This document shows positions 23,455 to 33,374 of a stretch of 64,000 nt of DNA, piece by piece. Where the stretch lies: positions 62,001-126,000 of the forward strand of contig NZ_JAALBX010000011.1 of the NCBI RefSeq assembly GCF_011077955.1. The letters run 5' to 3'. This DNA comes from Citrobacter freundii (GTDB lineage Bacteria > Pseudomonadota > Gammaproteobacteria > Enterobacterales > Enterobacteriaceae). Both the position numbers and the translations under genes were made by a program. Below the pieces are notes generated by a model. The model ran no database searches and was not told where the DNA came from. It was given only the letters and a program-made list of their open reading frames with translations. Numbering within the stretch: position 1 is the stretch's first letter; the number at the start of each line of letters is the position of its first letter.

Positions 23455-25166
23455 TGAGCGAAAAACATCCAGGACCACTGGTGGTCGAAGGCAAACTGTC
23501 TGATGCCGAGCGCATGAAAGTCGAGAGTAACTATCTGCGCGGCACCATTGCCGAAGATTTAAATGACGGTCTGACCGGCGGTTTTAAAGGCGATAACTTC
23601 CTGCTGATCCGCTTTCACGGCATGTATCAACAAGACGATCGCGATATTCGTGCCGAGCGCGCCGCGCAAAAGCTGGAGCCGCGTCATGCGATGCTGCTGC
23701 GTTGCCGTCTGCCGGGCGGTGTTATCACCACCACTCAGTGGCAGGCGATCGATAAGTTCGCCCACGATAATACGATTTACGGCAGCATTCGGCTGACCAA
23801 CCGTCAGACCTTCCAGTTCCACGGCATTCTGAAAAAGAACGTCAAACCGGTGCATCAAATGCTGCACTCGGTGGGCCTCGACGCGCTGGCGACCGCTAAC
23901 GACATGAACCGTAACGTGCTGTGTACGTCTAACCCGTACGAGTCCGAACTGCATGCCGAAGCATATGAATGGGCGAAGAAGATCTCCGAACATTTGCTGC
24001 CGCGTACCCGCGCCTATGCGGAGATCTGGCTGGATCAGGAAAAAGTGGCGACCACGGATGAAGAACCGATCCTGGGCCAAACGTATCTGCCGCGTAAGTT
24101 CAAAACGACGGTCGTGATCCCGCCGCAGAACGATATTGACCTGCACGCCAATGACATGAACTTCGTGGCCATTGCCGAGAACGGTAAGCTGGTGGGCTTT
24201 AACTTACTGGTGGGCGGCGGCTTGTCTATTGAGCATGGTAACAAGAAAACCTATGCGCGTACGGCGAGCGAATTTGGTTATATCCCGGTCGAGCATACCC
24301 TGGCGGTAGCGGAAGCGGTAGTGACCACGCAGCGCGACTGGGGCAACCGTACCGATCGTAAAAATGCCAAAACCAAATACACCCTTGAGCGTGTTGGCGT
24401 TGAGACCTTCAAAGCCGAAGTTGAACGTCGCGCCGGGATCACATTTGAGCCGATCCGTCCGTATGAATTCACCGGTCGCGGCGATCGCATCGGTTGGGTT
24501 AAAGGCATCGATGATAAATGGCATCTGACGCTGTTTATCGAAAACGGTCGTATTCTGGATTATCCGAATCGTCCGCTGAAAACCGGCCTGCTGGAAATCG
24601 CGAAGATCCATAAGGGCGAGTTCCGCATTACTGCTAACCAGAATCTGATTATCGCAGGCGTACCGGAAAGCGAAAAAGCCGTGATTGAAAAGCTGGCGCG
24701 TAACCATGGTTTGATGGATGCGGTGAAGCCGCAGCGTGAAAACTCCATGGCCTGTGTGTCGTTCCCGACCTGTCCGCTGGCGATGGCGGAAGCGGAACGT
24801 TTCCTGCCGTCCTTTACGGACAATGTCGAAGCGCTACTTGAGAAACATGGCATCGGTAATGAGCATATTGTTATGCGTGTGACCGGCTGTCCGAACGGGT
24901 GCGGGCGCGCGATGCTGGCGGAAGTAGGCCTGGTGGGTAAAGCGCCTGGCCGTTATAACCTGCATCTGGGCGGTAACCGCATCGGCACCCGGATCCCGCG
25001 CATGTACAAAGAAAACATCACCGAACCGGAAATTTTGACGGCGCTTGATGAACTCATTGGCCGCTGGTCGAAAGAACGTGTAGGCGAAGAAGGGTTTGGC
25101 GATTTCACGGTGCGTACCGGTATTATTCGCCCGGTGCTCGATCCGGCGCGTGATTTCTGGGAATAA
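23454..25166 (+). CDS. cysI: Sulfite reductase hemoprotein beta subunit CysI
   Basis: 570 residues, E. coli length. Catalyses six-electron reduction of sulfite to sulfide on a siroheme coupled to a 4Fe-4S cluster. Cluster cysteines are at C434 and C440 (CVSFPTC) and in the CPNGC motif near 479-483, matching E. coli numbering. The siroheme it needs is made by CysG, encoded about 4 kb downstream. Start overlaps the cysJ stop by one base. Confidence 0.98.
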   Translation: MSEKHPGPLVVEGKLSDAERMKVESNYLRGTIAEDLNDGLTGGFKGDNFLLIRFHGMYQQDDRDIRAERAAQKLEPRHAMLLRCRLPGGVITTTQWQAIDKFAHDNTIYGSIRLTNRQTFQFHGILKKNVKPVHQMLHSVGLDALATANDMNRNVLCTSNPYESELHAEAYEWAKKISEHLLPRTRAYAEIWLDQEKVATTDEEPILGQTYLPRKFKTTVVIPPQNDIDLHANDMNFVAIAENGKLVGFNLLVGGGLSIEHGNKKTYARTASEFGYIPVEHTLAVAEAVVTTQRDWGNRTDRKNAKTKYTLERVGVETFKAEVERRAGITFEPIRPYEFTGRGDRIGWVKGIDDKWHLTLFIENGRILDYPNRPLKTGLLEIAKIHKGEFRITANQNLIIAGVPESEKAVIEKLARNHGLMDAVKPQRENSMACVSFPTCPLAMAEAERFLPSFTDNVEALLEKHGIGNEHIVMRVTGCPNGCGRAMLAEVGLVGKAPGRYNLHLGGNRIGTRIPRMYKENITEPEILTALDELIGRWSKERVGEEGFGDFTVRTGIIRPVLDPARDFWE

Positions 25167-25201
25167 ACCAGCCACGGCGGCATCAACAGACAGAGGTTAT
25201 T

Positions 25202-25936
25202 ATGTCCATTCTGGATTTACAGGCGCTCAATGATCTTCCCAAAGTGGATCGTATTCTGGCGCTGGCGGAAACGAATGCTCAACTCGAAGCGTTGAGTGCG
25301 CAAGAGCGTGTCGCCTGGGCGCTGGAAAATCTGCCGGGTGAAGTCGTCCTGTCATCAAGCTTTGGCATCCAGGCGGCGGTAAGCCTGCATTTGATTACCC
25401 AGGTGCGCCCGGATATTCCGGTGATCCTGACGGATACCGGCTATTTATTTCCGGAAACTTATCAGTTCATTGATGAGCTTACCGACAAATTAAACCTGAA
25501 TCTGAAGGTGTATCGCGCCGCGCAAAGCCCGGCCTGGCAGGAAGCTCGCTATGGCAAGCTGTGGGAGCAGGGCGTTGAGGGCATTGAGAAGTACAATGAC
25601 ATCAACAAAGTCGAGCCGATGAACCGTGCGCTGAGCGAGTTGAAGGCGAAAACCTGGTTTGCTGGCCTGCGCCGCGAGCAGTCTGGCAGTCGCGCTAACT
25701 TACCGGTGCTGGCAATCAGCCGCGGCATTTTTAAAGTGCTGCCGATTATCGACTGGGATAACCGTACGGTGTATCAGTACCTGCAACAACACGGGCTGAA
25801 ATATCATCCGCTGTGGGATCAGGGCTATTTATCGGTAGGCGATACCCATACCACCCGTAAGTGGGAACCGGGTATGGCCGAAGAAGAAACGCGCTTCTTC
25901 GGCCTGAAACGCGAGTGCGGTTTGCACGAAGGATGA
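25202..25936 (+). CDS. cysH: Phosphoadenosine phosphosulfate reductase
   Basis: 244 residues. Thioredoxin-dependent reduction of PAPS to sulfite and PAP. The PP-loop-type SSSFGIQ segment is near residues 50-56 and the essential C-terminal cysteine is in ECGLHEG (C240). Only one Cys pair-type motif is present, so it is the PAPS-type rather than the Fe-S APS-type enzyme, consistent with cysC in the window. AGAGG lies upstream of the ATG, 35 bp after cysI. Confidence 0.98.
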   Translation: MSILDLQALNDLPKVDRILALAETNAQLEALSAQERVAWALENLPGEVVLSSSFGIQAAVSLHLITQVRPDIPVILTDTGYLFPETYQFIDELTDKLNLNLKVYRAAQSPAWQEARYGKLWEQGVEGIEKYNDINKVEPMNRALSELKAKTWFAGLRREQSGSRANLPVLAISRGIFKVLPIIDWDNRTVYQYLQQHGLKYHPLWDQGYLSVGDTHTTRKWEPGMAEEETRFFGLKRECGLHEG

Positions 25937-25953
25937 TTTTTTTCTCCATTATG

Positions 25954-25982
25954 AGCCCCTGCTGAAAAGCAGGGGCTTTTTT
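25954..25982 (+). terminator. Rho-independent terminator of cysJIH
   Basis: AGCCCCTGCT-gaaa-AGCAGGGGCT followed by T5, a perfect 10-bp stem. It reaches the last base of the convergent hcp gene. Confidence 0.92.
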
Positions 25983-26473
25983 CATGCTGTTACGCGCTCG
26001 TTCCAGGCGTCTGAGTGCTGAATGTTCCCGTCGCAATAACACCACGTAATTTTTTCGTAGCGCAGTTGCACGCCCTCATTATGATTATGGATGGCGTGTG
26101 CTGGCTCTTTACAATTATGCATAACGGGCGTGATACTCACGATCCGGACGTTCTCTGGCAGCATATTGAAATATTCTACCTCTTGCCCCGCATCGTTGAT
26201 TTTATACCACTTGATTTCAGCGCTTTTTAGCGTCTGGCCGGTGCTTACTGCTTTGTAGAGATACGGGCTTGAGGAGTCGAACTCCTTTTCAATGACGAGT
26301 GGCGCATGTACGCGGGTACCCGTTATTTTGCCGGTGTTGTTATCGGTTGGTACTAACAGGCCGTGACTAAAAGAAAGAACCTCTATGCTTCCCTCTCGAT
26401 ATCGTACGTCTACAGAGCCCTTGATATGCGCGCCGCCGTCGTCTTTAAGCCATAAATAAGCTGGAATAGGCAT
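25982..26473 (-). CDS. hcp: Orphan Hcp-family type VI secretion protein
   Basis: 163 residues from the ATG at 26473, chosen because AAGGAG lies 7 bp upstream and because the protein then begins MPIPAYLWLKDDGG, the usual Hcp N-terminus (an upstream extension of 13 residues lacks support). Hcp hexamers form the T6SS inner tube and carry small effectors in their lumen. Typical Hcp segments are seen: GSVDVRYREGSIEV, HAPLVIEKEFD and KSAEIKWYKI with the C-terminal YEKITW. No T6SS structural genes are in the window, so this is an accessory hcp relying on an apparatus elsewhere. It is divergent from the toxin-44 gene with 209 bp between start codons and convergent with cysH. Confidence 0.9.
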   Translation of the reverse strand: MPIPAYLWLKDDGGAHIKGSVDVRYREGSIEVLSFSHGLLVPTDNNTGKITGTRVHAPLVIEKEFDSSSPYLYKAVSTGQTLKSAEIKWYKINDAGQEVEYFNMLPENVRIVSITPVMHNCKEPAHAIHNHNEGVQLRYEKITWCYCDGNIQHSDAWNERVTA

Positions 26474-26682
26474 CTTAAAACTCCTTATGTGAAAACGCCC
26501 ATTAACAGGCAAAACACAAAAATGAGTGATACAAATTGTGTTATTTAATACGTCTATAAATTCATGTAATTGATTGATTTTATTAATTTAAAGCAATCGA
26601 AAGCTGAGTTGATCTTCGACAATGCGACCGCTACAGATTGTGTCTAATTTTCCTTTTTTAATTTAAAAGGGATAATCAATAC
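26474..26682. promoter_or_regulatory. AT-rich divergent hcp/toxin promoter region
   Basis: 209 bp, markedly AT-rich, between the hcp and toxin start codons; AAAAGGGAT lies 9 bp before the toxin ATG and CTATAAATTC at about 26552-26561 could be a -10 region. No clear operator was recognised. Low G+C makes H-NS silencing plausible, which is inference. Confidence 0.4.
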
Positions 26683-27075
26683 ATGGCTTGTATACCTATT
26701 TACCCGCCGCGCGGTCTGGAAATACTAAAAGATCACATCAAACAAGCGCGGGCGCGTCATAAAGTGCAGGATATGGCCACGCCGCTTACATATGTGTGGT
26801 TTTATGAACTGGTCAGGAACGGCGGGCAGTGGGATTACAAACAAAAAAAACGTATATGGGCTGATTTCGGAAATTTCCATTATGGGGCAGTTGGTTATGC
26901 CGCTGGTATTCCTGAAAAGATGTTACATATGGCAGCTGGCGCCGCTCAATGGAGCGCGGGCACATCTAATCCAACATGGGGAAATGTTTTCCAGGGGCCA
27001 CCTTTCGGTGATGACCCGATGGATCAATTCTGGATAAAACAAGGGATAGACTATGTTAAACAGCACCACTTTTAA
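26683..27075 (+). CDS. Polymorphic toxin type 44 domain protein, putative T6SS effector
   Basis: 130 residues, essentially only the toxin domain. Motifs of the bacterial toxin 44 (Ntox44) family are seen: VRNGGQWDYK at residues 44-53, DFGNFHYGAVGYAAG at 61-75 and FGDDPMDQFWIKQGI at 108-122. There is no signal peptide, PAAR, VgrG or Rhs segment, so the protein would have to be delivered by another carrier; the divergent hcp and the small size (about 15 kDa) fit loading inside an Hcp ring. The next gene overlaps it by 23 bp, the usual arrangement of effector and immunity genes. The family is a catalogued polymorphic toxin; I do not assign a catalytic activity from sequence alone. Confidence 0.82.
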   Translation: MACIPIYPPRGLEILKDHIKQARARHKVQDMATPLTYVWFYELVRNGGQWDYKQKKRIWADFGNFHYGAVGYAAGIPEKMLHMAAGAAQWSAGTSNPTWGNVFQGPPFGDDPMDQFWIKQGIDYVKQHHF

Positions 27076-27517
27076 GGCGCTACATTGGCTTGCCACTATC
27101 TCTATGGCTCTTGTTATCGCGGCATACAGCTATTTCCAGCACCTTCAGCACATAACAGTACGAGATATGCTCTATGAAGTACGCCAGCTCACGCCCAGAA
27201 CCTGGCTTTACATTACACAGTATAAAGATGGGAATATGACCACCGGTGATGTATATCGCTATTTTTTAGCGAGCAAGCTGGAAGGCGATCCGCTAGTTGC
27301 GCTTGAAAAACAGCGAATAGCCCCCACGCTTACGGCGAACACGCCGTGCGCAAAAGTGAACGGCATTGGCAATAACATTTCATTCACTGTATACGGCACG
27401 GTGTACGATTTCACCTCTACCGCATTCTTTTATGATGCAAAAGGGATCGCCACTTCACCATCTGTAGACCTGCTAGCGCGTGGCGAGGGATGGAACCGCG
27501 GAAAGCTAAGCTGCTAG
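27053..27517 (+). CDS. Putative immunity protein to the toxin-44 effector (membrane anchored)
   Basis: 154 residues, not recognised as a known family. One hydrophobic segment at about residues 9-28 (preceded by K8) looks like an uncleaved signal anchor, leaving about 125 residues predicted outside the cytoplasm. Two cysteines, C99 and the C-terminal C154, could form a disulfide, fitting a periplasmic domain. AAGGGA precedes the ATG by 6 bp inside the toxin gene, and the 23-bp overlap implies coupled translation. Position after a toxin and the small size suggest immunity; topology suggests the toxin acts in the periplasm. Function is inference from context. Confidence 0.7.
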   Translation: MLNSTTFKALHWLATISMALVIAAYSYFQHLQHITVRDMLYEVRQLTPRTWLYITQYKDGNMTTGDVYRYFLASKLEGDPLVALEKQRIAPTLTANTPCAKVNGIGNNISFTVYGTVYDFTSTAFFYDAKGIATSPSVDLLARGEGWNRGKLSC

Positions 27518-27597
27518 ATAATTATAAAAAGGTTCCTGCATTCGGGGCAATATCCTGATATGAGTGTTGTACTAACTTCAGTGCGCGCCTATTTTTA

Positions 27598-28653
27598 TTA
27601 GACTTTTCCCGCCTTCGCCAGTTCTTTCACCAGCGGCAGCATAATTTTCATCACGTCGCGGCTACGTTTTTCGATCCTACCGGGCAATGCGCGGTCAAGA
27701 TACTGCTGGTTATCCAGTTGGGCATTATGCCAACTGGTGCCTGCGGGAAACGGTGCGCTTTTTGCTCGCTGTTGATAACCGTCTTTTTTACCCAAAGACC
27801 AGTTCGTCGCCTCGACGGAAAGTACCGGGATGCCAGCTTTATCAAACACTTCTGCGTCGTTACAACATCCGGTTCCTTTCGGATAATGCGGGTTACGCCC
27901 AGGATTAGTGCTGGCAGCGATATGATTAGCGCGCGCAATAGCCAGCGCCCGATCGCGAGTCAGTTTTCGCACCGCCGTTGGCGTGGATTGCCCACTATTG
28001 AAATAAAGATTATCCCCCACCACCAGGTTATCGAGATTAATAACCAGCAGGGTGTTTTTACGCTCCTGCGCGCTCATTCGCTTGAGAATATTTTCCGCGC
28101 CCAGTTTGCCTTCCTCTTCGCCGCTGGTGGCAATAAAACGAATGCTGTATTGCGTTGGCGTATCTTTGAGCTTTTCCGCCAGTTCCAGCATCACCCCAAG
28201 CCCGGCGGCATTGTCGTCGATCCCCTGCAGCGTCAGGCCGCCCAGATTGGTATCAATATCCGCATCACTTTGCGGCGCGTAGGTATCAAGGTGCGCCATG
28301 ATAATGATTTGCTGAGGGTGTTTACCTTCATGCGCGGCGATAACGCTTGAGCCTGTCACGTTCTGCCAGTTGGTCTGCTTATTGGCGCGGGTGAAAACAT
28401 ACCGAGTGTTGAACGTGCGGATATCACTGTGATAGCCCCATTGGGCGAACTGCTGGCGGATATAGTCGGCAGAGAGCATTTCGGCAGGCGTTCCGGTCAT
28501 CCGGCCGGGAAAATAGGTCGCAATATGGCGGGCCTGCGTGCTGGCGGTTTTTCCGGGAACAGCGCTCTGGGAAAATGCAGGAAGCATGACACCAACACTG
28601 AGCGTCAAACCGATCGCGCAATCGATCGCACACCGACGCAATGCGGGAAACAT
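27598..28653 (-). CDS. iap: Alkaline phosphatase isozyme conversion aminopeptidase Iap
   Basis: 351 residues (E. coli Iap about 345). Secreted M28-family zinc aminopeptidase that trims N-terminal arginine from PhoA. A signal peptide is clear (basic MFPALRR, hydrophobic core, cleavage near SFSQS at about residue 30). Metal-binding signatures of M28 peptidases: MAHLDTY near 120, GIDDNAAGL near 145 and the TSGEEEGKLGAEN segment near 175. In E. coli iap borders the CRISPR array and is divergent from cysDNC; here it borders the toxin/immunity pair and is divergent from cysG. Confidence 0.9.
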   Translation of the reverse strand: MFPALRRCAIDCAIGLTLSVGVMLPAFSQSAVPGKTASTQARHIATYFPGRMTGTPAEMLSADYIRQQFAQWGYHSDIRTFNTRYVFTRANKQTNWQNVTGSSVIAAHEGKHPQQIIIMAHLDTYAPQSDADIDTNLGGLTLQGIDDNAAGLGVMLELAEKLKDTPTQYSIRFIATSGEEEGKLGAENILKRMSAQERKNTLLVINLDNLVVGDNLYFNSGQSTPTAVRKLTRDRALAIARANHIAASTNPGRNPHYPKGTGCCNDAEVFDKAGIPVLSVEATNWSLGKKDGYQQRAKSAPFPAGTSWHNAQLDNQQYLDRALPGRIEKRSRDVMKIMLPLVKELAKAGKV

Positions 28654-28832
28654 AGATAATCCTTAATCACGGAAATAAACGAAAAAATTTTTCGCCTAGT
28701 ATGAAACTGTGACGTGCGTTACACAATTTGATTTGCTCGGAAAGCCCCGAAAAATCACGCCTTAAGCACTTTTTGAACCTAGCTTTGCCAAAGGCTTATT
28801 CCTTTGTGGAACTACTCATGCCAATTGGTAAT

Positions 28833-28861
28833 TTCATTCGTTTTAAGGCGGCCCCTATAGT
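28833..28861 (+). promoter_or_regulatory. Putative promoter of cysGDNC
   Basis: TTCATT at 28833-28838 and TATAGT at 28856-28861 with a 17-bp spacer, about 35 bp before the cysG start. The weak -35 would suit an activator-dependent (CysB) promoter; no CysB site was identified. Confidence 0.45.
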
Positions 28862-28895
28862 CGCTTCTGGATTCGGATGTTGAGTGAGCAAGCCT

Positions 28896-30311
28896 GTGGA
28901 CTATCTTCCCCTTTTTGCAGACCTGAAAGCGCGCCCGGTACTTGTCGTCGGCGGCGGCGAGATTGCGGTGCGAAAAATTTCGCTACTGCGTCGCGCAGGC
29001 GCGATTGTGCGCATCGTCGCTAAAAAACTGGCGATGGAGTTGCAGCGGGACGTTGACGCAGGCCATGTCGAATGGCTGGCCCAGGAGTTTGACGAATCGC
29101 AGCTCGACAACGTTTTTCTGGTCATTGCCGCCACTAACAACCGCGAGCTAAATCGCAAGGTCTTTGATGCGGCGAATGCGCGTCATCGCCTGGTCAATGT
29201 GGTGGATGATCAACCGCTGTGTTCTTTTATTTTCCCTTCCATTATCGATCGCTCGCCGCTTGTGGTGGCGGTCTCTTCCGGCGGAAATGCTCCGGTGCTG
29301 GCGCGCTTGCTGCGTGAGAAACTCGAATCGCTGTTGCCCCAACGCCTTGGGCGCATGGCAACGGTTGCAGGGAGCTTTCGCGAACGTATCAAAACCGTGC
29401 TGGGGACGACCGATGCGCGGCGACGCTTTTGGGAGCAGGCGTTCCGTGGACGTTTTGCAAGCCTGATGGCGACCGGTAATGAAGCTGCGGCAATAGAGGT
29501 GCTGGAAGCGTCTCTTGCGGCGCCTCAGCAACAAGCCGGTGAAATAATTCTGGTGGGCGCGGGGCCTGGCGATGCGGGGCTGTTAACGCTTCGCGGTTTG
29601 CAGGTGCTTCAGCAAGCAGATGTGGTGCTGTATGACCATCTGGTGAGCGATGACGTGCTTGAACTGGTACGCCGCGACGCCGATCGGATTTGCGTGGGGA
29701 AACGCGCGGGTGAACATGCCGTTGCCCAACATGAAACTAACCAAATGCTGGTGGACCTGGCGCGCGAGGGTAAAACCGTCGTGCGCCTTAAAGGCGGCGA
29801 TCCGTTTATTTTTGGTCGTGGCGGCGAAGAACTTCAGGCGGCTGCGCAGGCAGGCGTTGCGTTTCAGGTGGTGCCAGGCATCACCGCTGCCGCGGGTGCG
29901 ACGGCATACGCAGGCATTCCGTTAACCCATCGCGAGTATGCCCAGAGCGTGACCTTCGTCACCGGCCACTACAAGCCTGACAGCCAGCCGTTTGACTGGG
30001 CGCATCTGGCGCAAGGCCGTCAGACACTCGCCATTTACATGGGCACCATGAAGGCGGCGCTTATCAGCGAACAACTGATACACCATGGCCGCAGCGCTGA
30101 TACGCCGGTTGCGGTGATAAGTCGCGGCACCCGGTCAGATCAACAAGTGCTGACCGGCACATTACAACAACTTGATGACCTGGCGAAACGCTCGCCGATG
30201 CCCGCTTTGCTGGTAATTGGCGAAGTGGTGGCGCTCAACGAGCAACTCGCCTGGTTTCACCCAACAACTCAGGCAGAGGGCGATTCCTCAGCCGTAGTGA
30301 CTTTGGCTTAG
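28896..30311 (+). CDS. cysG: Siroheme synthase CysG (trifunctional)
   Basis: 471 residues from GTG at 28896, whose product [13 protein letters not shown] aligns with the E. coli start; another GTG at 28884 would add 4 residues. N-terminal precorrin-2 dehydrogenase/ferrochelatase domain (about 1-200, VVGGGEIA nucleotide loop, [18 protein letters not shown]), and C-terminal SUMT methyltransferase (about 215-460) with [32 protein letters not shown] and [21 protein letters not shown]. Makes siroheme from uroporphyrinogen III for CysI. In E. coli K-12 cysG lies in the nirBDC operon; here it heads cysDNC, 59 bp upstream of cysD. Confidence 0.95.
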   Translation: MDYLPLFADLKARPVLVVGGGEIAVRKISLLRRAGAIVRIVAKKLAMELQRDVDAGHVEWLAQEFDESQLDNVFLVIAATNNRELNRKVFDAANARHRLVNVVDDQPLCSFIFPSIIDRSPLVVAVSSGGNAPVLARLLREKLESLLPQRLGRMATVAGSFRERIKTVLGTTDARRRFWEQAFRGRFASLMATGNEAAAIEVLEASLAAPQQQAGEIILVGAGPGDAGLLTLRGLQVLQQADVVLYDHLVSDDVLELVRRDADRICVGKRAGEHAVAQHETNQMLVDLAREGKTVVRLKGGDPFIFGRGGEELQAAAQAGVAFQVVPGITAAAGATAYAGIPLTHREYAQSVTFVTGHYKPDSQPFDWAHLAQGRQTLAIYMGTMKAALISEQLIHHGRSADTPVAVISRGTRSDQQVLTGTLQQLDDLAKRSPMPALLVIGEVVALNEQLAWFHPTTQAEGDSSAVVTLA

Positions 30312-30370
30312 GTTCTGGCGCGACAGCCGTAACACAATGCCTGCGCTGTCAGGCCTTATAAGGAAAGGTT

Positions 30371-31279
30371 ATGGATCAAAAACGACTCACTCACCTGCGA
30401 CAACTGGAGGCGGAAAGCATCCATATCATTCGTGAAGTTGCCGCAGAATTCGCAAACCCGGTCATGATGTACTCCATCGGCAAGGACTCAAGCGTCATGC
30501 TGCACCTGGCGCGTAAAGCGTTTTATCCAGGTACCCTGCCGTTCCCGCTGCTGCATGTTGATACCGGCTGGAAATTCCGTGAGATGTACGAATTCCGTGA
30601 CCGTACCGCAAAAGCCTATGGCTGCGAACTGCTGGTGCACAAAAATCCGGAAGGCGTGGCGATGGGCATCAACCCCTTTGTTCACGGCAGCGCCAAACAC
30701 ACCGATATCATGAAAACCGAAGGTCTGAAGCAGGCGCTGAATAAATACAGTTTTGATGCCGCATTCGGCGGCGCGCGGCGCGATGAAGAAAAATCCCGCG
30801 CTAAAGAGCGGATCTACTCGTTTCGCGACCGTTTCCATCGTTGGGACCCGAAAAACCAGCGACCGGAACTGTGGCATAACTACAACGGCCAGATTAACAA
30901 AGGCGAAAGTATTCGCGTGTTCCCGCTCTCCAACTGGACTGAGCTTGATATCTGGCAGTACATCTACCTGGAAAATATCGACATTGTGCCGCTTTACCTG
31001 GCGGCTGAGCGCCCGGTGCTGGAGCGCGATGGCATGCTGATGATGATTGACGACGATCGTATCGACCTGAAGCCGGGTGATGTGATTGAAAAACGGATGG
31101 TGCGTTTTCGCACCCTTGGCTGCTGGCCGTTGACGGGTGCGGTGGAATCTCATGCGCAAACGCTGCCGGAAATCATCGAAGAGATGCTGGTTTCCACCAC
31201 CAGCGAACGGCAAGGACGGATGATCGACCGCGATCAGGCAGGCTCCATGGAGCTTAAAAAACGTCAGGGTTATTTCTAA
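30371..31279 (+). CDS. cysD: Sulfate adenylyltransferase small subunit
   Basis: 302 residues, E. coli length. PAPS-reductase-like fold subunit that with the GTPase CysN makes adenosine phosphosulfate from ATP and sulfate. The PP-loop [12 protein letters not shown] is near residues 37-48 and [15 protein letters not shown] near 133-147; the C-terminal LKKRQGYF end is conserved. AAGGAAAGG precedes the ATG. cysN follows after 11 bp. Confidence 0.98.
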   Translation: MDQKRLTHLRQLEAESIHIIREVAAEFANPVMMYSIGKDSSVMLHLARKAFYPGTLPFPLLHVDTGWKFREMYEFRDRTAKAYGCELLVHKNPEGVAMGINPFVHGSAKHTDIMKTEGLKQALNKYSFDAAFGGARRDEEKSRAKERIYSFRDRFHRWDPKNQRPELWHNYNGQINKGESIRVFPLSNWTELDIWQYIYLENIDIVPLYLAAERPVLERDGMLMMIDDDRIDLKPGDVIEKRMVRFRTLGCWPLTGAVESHAQTLPEIIEEMLVSTTSERQGRMIDRDQAGSMELKKRQGYF

Positions 31280-31290
31280 GGAGCCGGCTT

Positions 31291-32718
31291 ATGAACAGCA
31301 CTATTGCACAACAAATTGCCGATGAAGGTGGCGTAGAGGCTTACCTGCATGCGCAACAACATAAAAGCCTGCTGCGTTTTTTGACCTGCGGCAGCGTGGA
31401 TGACGGGAAAAGTACCCTGATTGGCCGACTGCTGCACGATACCCGTCAGATTTACGAAGATCAGCTCTCTTCGTTGCATAATGATAGTAAGCGCCACGGC
31501 ACGCAGGGCGAGAAACTTGATCTGGCGCTACTGGTGGACGGCTTGCAGGCCGAGCGCGAGCAGGGCATTACCATTGACGTGGCCTACCGCTATTTTTCTA
31601 CTGAGAAACGTAAATTTATTATCGCGGATACGCCGGGCCACGAGCAGTACACCCGCAATATGGCGACGGGCGCGTCCAACTGTGATTTAGCGATCCTGCT
31701 AATGGACGCGCGCAAAGGCGTGCTCGATCAGACTCGCCGCCACAGTTTTATCTCCACGCTGCTTGGAATAAAGCATCTGATCGTGGCGGTGAATAAAATG
31801 GATCTGGTGAATTTCAGCGAGGCGACGTTTGAGCAGATCAAACAGGACTATCTGACCTTTGCTGAGCAGTTACCGGGATCGCTGGATATTCGTTTTGTGC
31901 CGCTGTCGGCGCTGGAAGGGGACAACGTTGCCAACCAGAGCGACAACATGCCGTGGTACACCGGCCCGACGTTACTGGAAGTACTGGAGACGGTTGAGAT
32001 CCGCAACGATGTTGAGCAGCAATCGCTGCGTTTCCCGGTACAGTACGTTAACCGTCCGAATCTTGATTTCCGGGGTTATGCGGGCACCGTTGCGTCAGGC
32101 GTGGTAAAAGTCGGGCAACGCGTCAAAGTCTTGCCGTCCGGCGTGGAATCCACGGTGGCACGTATCGTGACCTTCGACGGTGACTTGCAGGAAGCGGCGG
32201 CGGGTGAAGCTATCACACTGGTGTTGAAAGATGAGATTGATATCAGCCGTGGCGATGTGCTGCTGGATGCCGGTGAACAACTGACCACGGTCCAGGGCGC
32301 GAAAGTCGACGTCGTATGGATGGCGGAGCAGCCGCTGACGCCGGGCCAAAGTTATGACATTAAAGTCGCGGGTAAAAAGACGCGCGCACGTGTCGACAAT
32401 ATTCACTTTCAGGTTGATATCAATAACCTGACTCAGCGCGTGGTCGACACGTTGCCGCTGAATGGTATTGGGCTTGTGGATCTGACTTTTGATGAACCGC
32501 TCACGCTCGATCCTTATCAACACAATCCGGTGACCGGCGGCCTTATCTTTATCGATCGCCTGTCTAACGTGACGGTGGGCGCCGGGATGGTGCTGGAGCC
32601 GCAGACTGAAATATTCCAGGAGCCTTCCGCGTTTAGCGCATTTGAGCTGGAGTTGAACGCGCTGGTGCGTCGTCACTTCCCGCACTGGGGCGCGCGCGAT
32701 TTACTGGGAGGAAAATAA
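31291..32718 (+). CDS. cysN: Sulfate adenylyltransferase subunit 1 (GTPase)
   Basis: 475 residues. GTPase that couples GTP hydrolysis to APS synthesis by CysD. EF-Tu-like G motifs: GSVDDGKST (G1), DVAYRYF region (G2), DTPGHEQY (G3), NKMDLV (G4) and SALEGDN (G5), followed by two beta-barrel domains. Stop and the cysC start overlap by one base (TAATG). Confidence 0.98.
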   Translation: MNSTIAQQIADEGGVEAYLHAQQHKSLLRFLTCGSVDDGKSTLIGRLLHDTRQIYEDQLSSLHNDSKRHGTQGEKLDLALLVDGLQAEREQGITIDVAYRYFSTEKRKFIIADTPGHEQYTRNMATGASNCDLAILLMDARKGVLDQTRRHSFISTLLGIKHLIVAVNKMDLVNFSEATFEQIKQDYLTFAEQLPGSLDIRFVPLSALEGDNVANQSDNMPWYTGPTLLEVLETVEIRNDVEQQSLRFPVQYVNRPNLDFRGYAGTVASGVVKVGQRVKVLPSGVESTVARIVTFDGDLQEAAAGEAITLVLKDEIDISRGDVLLDAGEQLTTVQGAKVDVVWMAEQPLTPGQSYDIKVAGKKTRARVDNIHFQVDINNLTQRVVDTLPLNGIGLVDLTFDEPLTLDPYQHNPVTGGLIFIDRLSNVTVGAGMVLEPQTEIFQEPSAFSAFELELNALVRRHFPHWGARDLLGGK

Positions 32719-33323
32719 TGGCGGCCCATGACGAAAATGTCGTCTGGCATTCACACCTGGTGACCCGCGAAGCCCGGGAAACGCTTCACGGGCATCGCGG
32801 CGTGGTGCTGTGGTTTACCGGGCTTTCGGGTTCAGGGAAATCTACCCTGGCAGGCGCGCTGGAAACCGCGCTACATGAGCGTGGCGTCAGCACCTATCTG
32901 CTGGATGGTGATAACGTCCGCCACGGTTTGTGTAGCGATCTGGGATTCAGTGAGGCCGATCGTAAAGAAAACATTCGTCGCGTGGGTGAAGTGGCGAATC
33001 TGATGGTGGATGCCGGGCTTGTTATATTGACGGCGTTTATATCTCCTCATCGTGCTGAACGTGACATGGTACGCCAGCGAGTTGGTGAAGGACGCTTCAT
33101 TGAAGTGTTTGTTGATACCCCGCTGGCAGTCTGCGAAGCCAGAGATCCAAAGGGTTTATACAAAAAAGCCCGTGCGGGTGAATTGCCCAATTTCACCGGT
33201 ATTGATGCCGTTTATGAAGCGCCGATACACCCTGAAATACATTTAGATGGTGAACAATTGGTAACAAATTTGATTGCGCAAATATTAGACCTGCTGCGTC
33301 ACGACGATATTATCAAATTCTGA
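32718..33323 (+). CDS. cysC: Adenylyl-sulfate (APS) kinase
   Basis: 201 residues, E. coli length. Phosphorylates APS to PAPS, the substrate of CysH. P-loop GLSGSGKST is near residues 35-43 and [11 protein letters not shown] near 61-71; the [22 protein letters not shown] lid region follows in two parts near 130-151. Last gene of cysGDNC; a hairpin lies 6 bp after its stop. Confidence 0.98.
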   Translation: MAAHDENVVWHSHLVTREARETLHGHRGVVLWFTGLSGSGKSTLAGALETALHERGVSTYLLDGDNVRHGLCSDLGFSEADRKENIRRVGEVANLMVDAGLVILTAFISPHRAERDMVRQRVGEGRFIEVFVDTPLAVCEARDPKGLYKKARAGELPNFTGIDAVYEAPIHPEIHLDGEQLVTNLIAQILDLLRHDDIIKF

Positions 33324-33329
33324 GACAGC

Positions 33330-33352
33330 GCCGGGAGAACATCCCTCCCGGC
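33330..33352. terminator. Hairpin after cysC
   Basis: GCCGGGAG (33330-33337) and CTCCCGGC (33345-33352) form a stem with a 7-base loop. No U-tract follows, so it may be an mRNA-stabilising hairpin or a weak terminator rather than a full one. Confidence 0.4.
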
Positions 33353-33374
33353 ACGTCAGGTCACAGGATCAGGT

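Noticed and set aside
25937-27597. CRISPR array in the cysH-iap interval
   Set aside because: Looked for regularly spaced repeats where E. coli has its array; none is present.
33330-33352. REP/BIME element after cysC
   Set aside because: A single short hairpin without the REP consensus or a second copy; recorded only as a hairpin.
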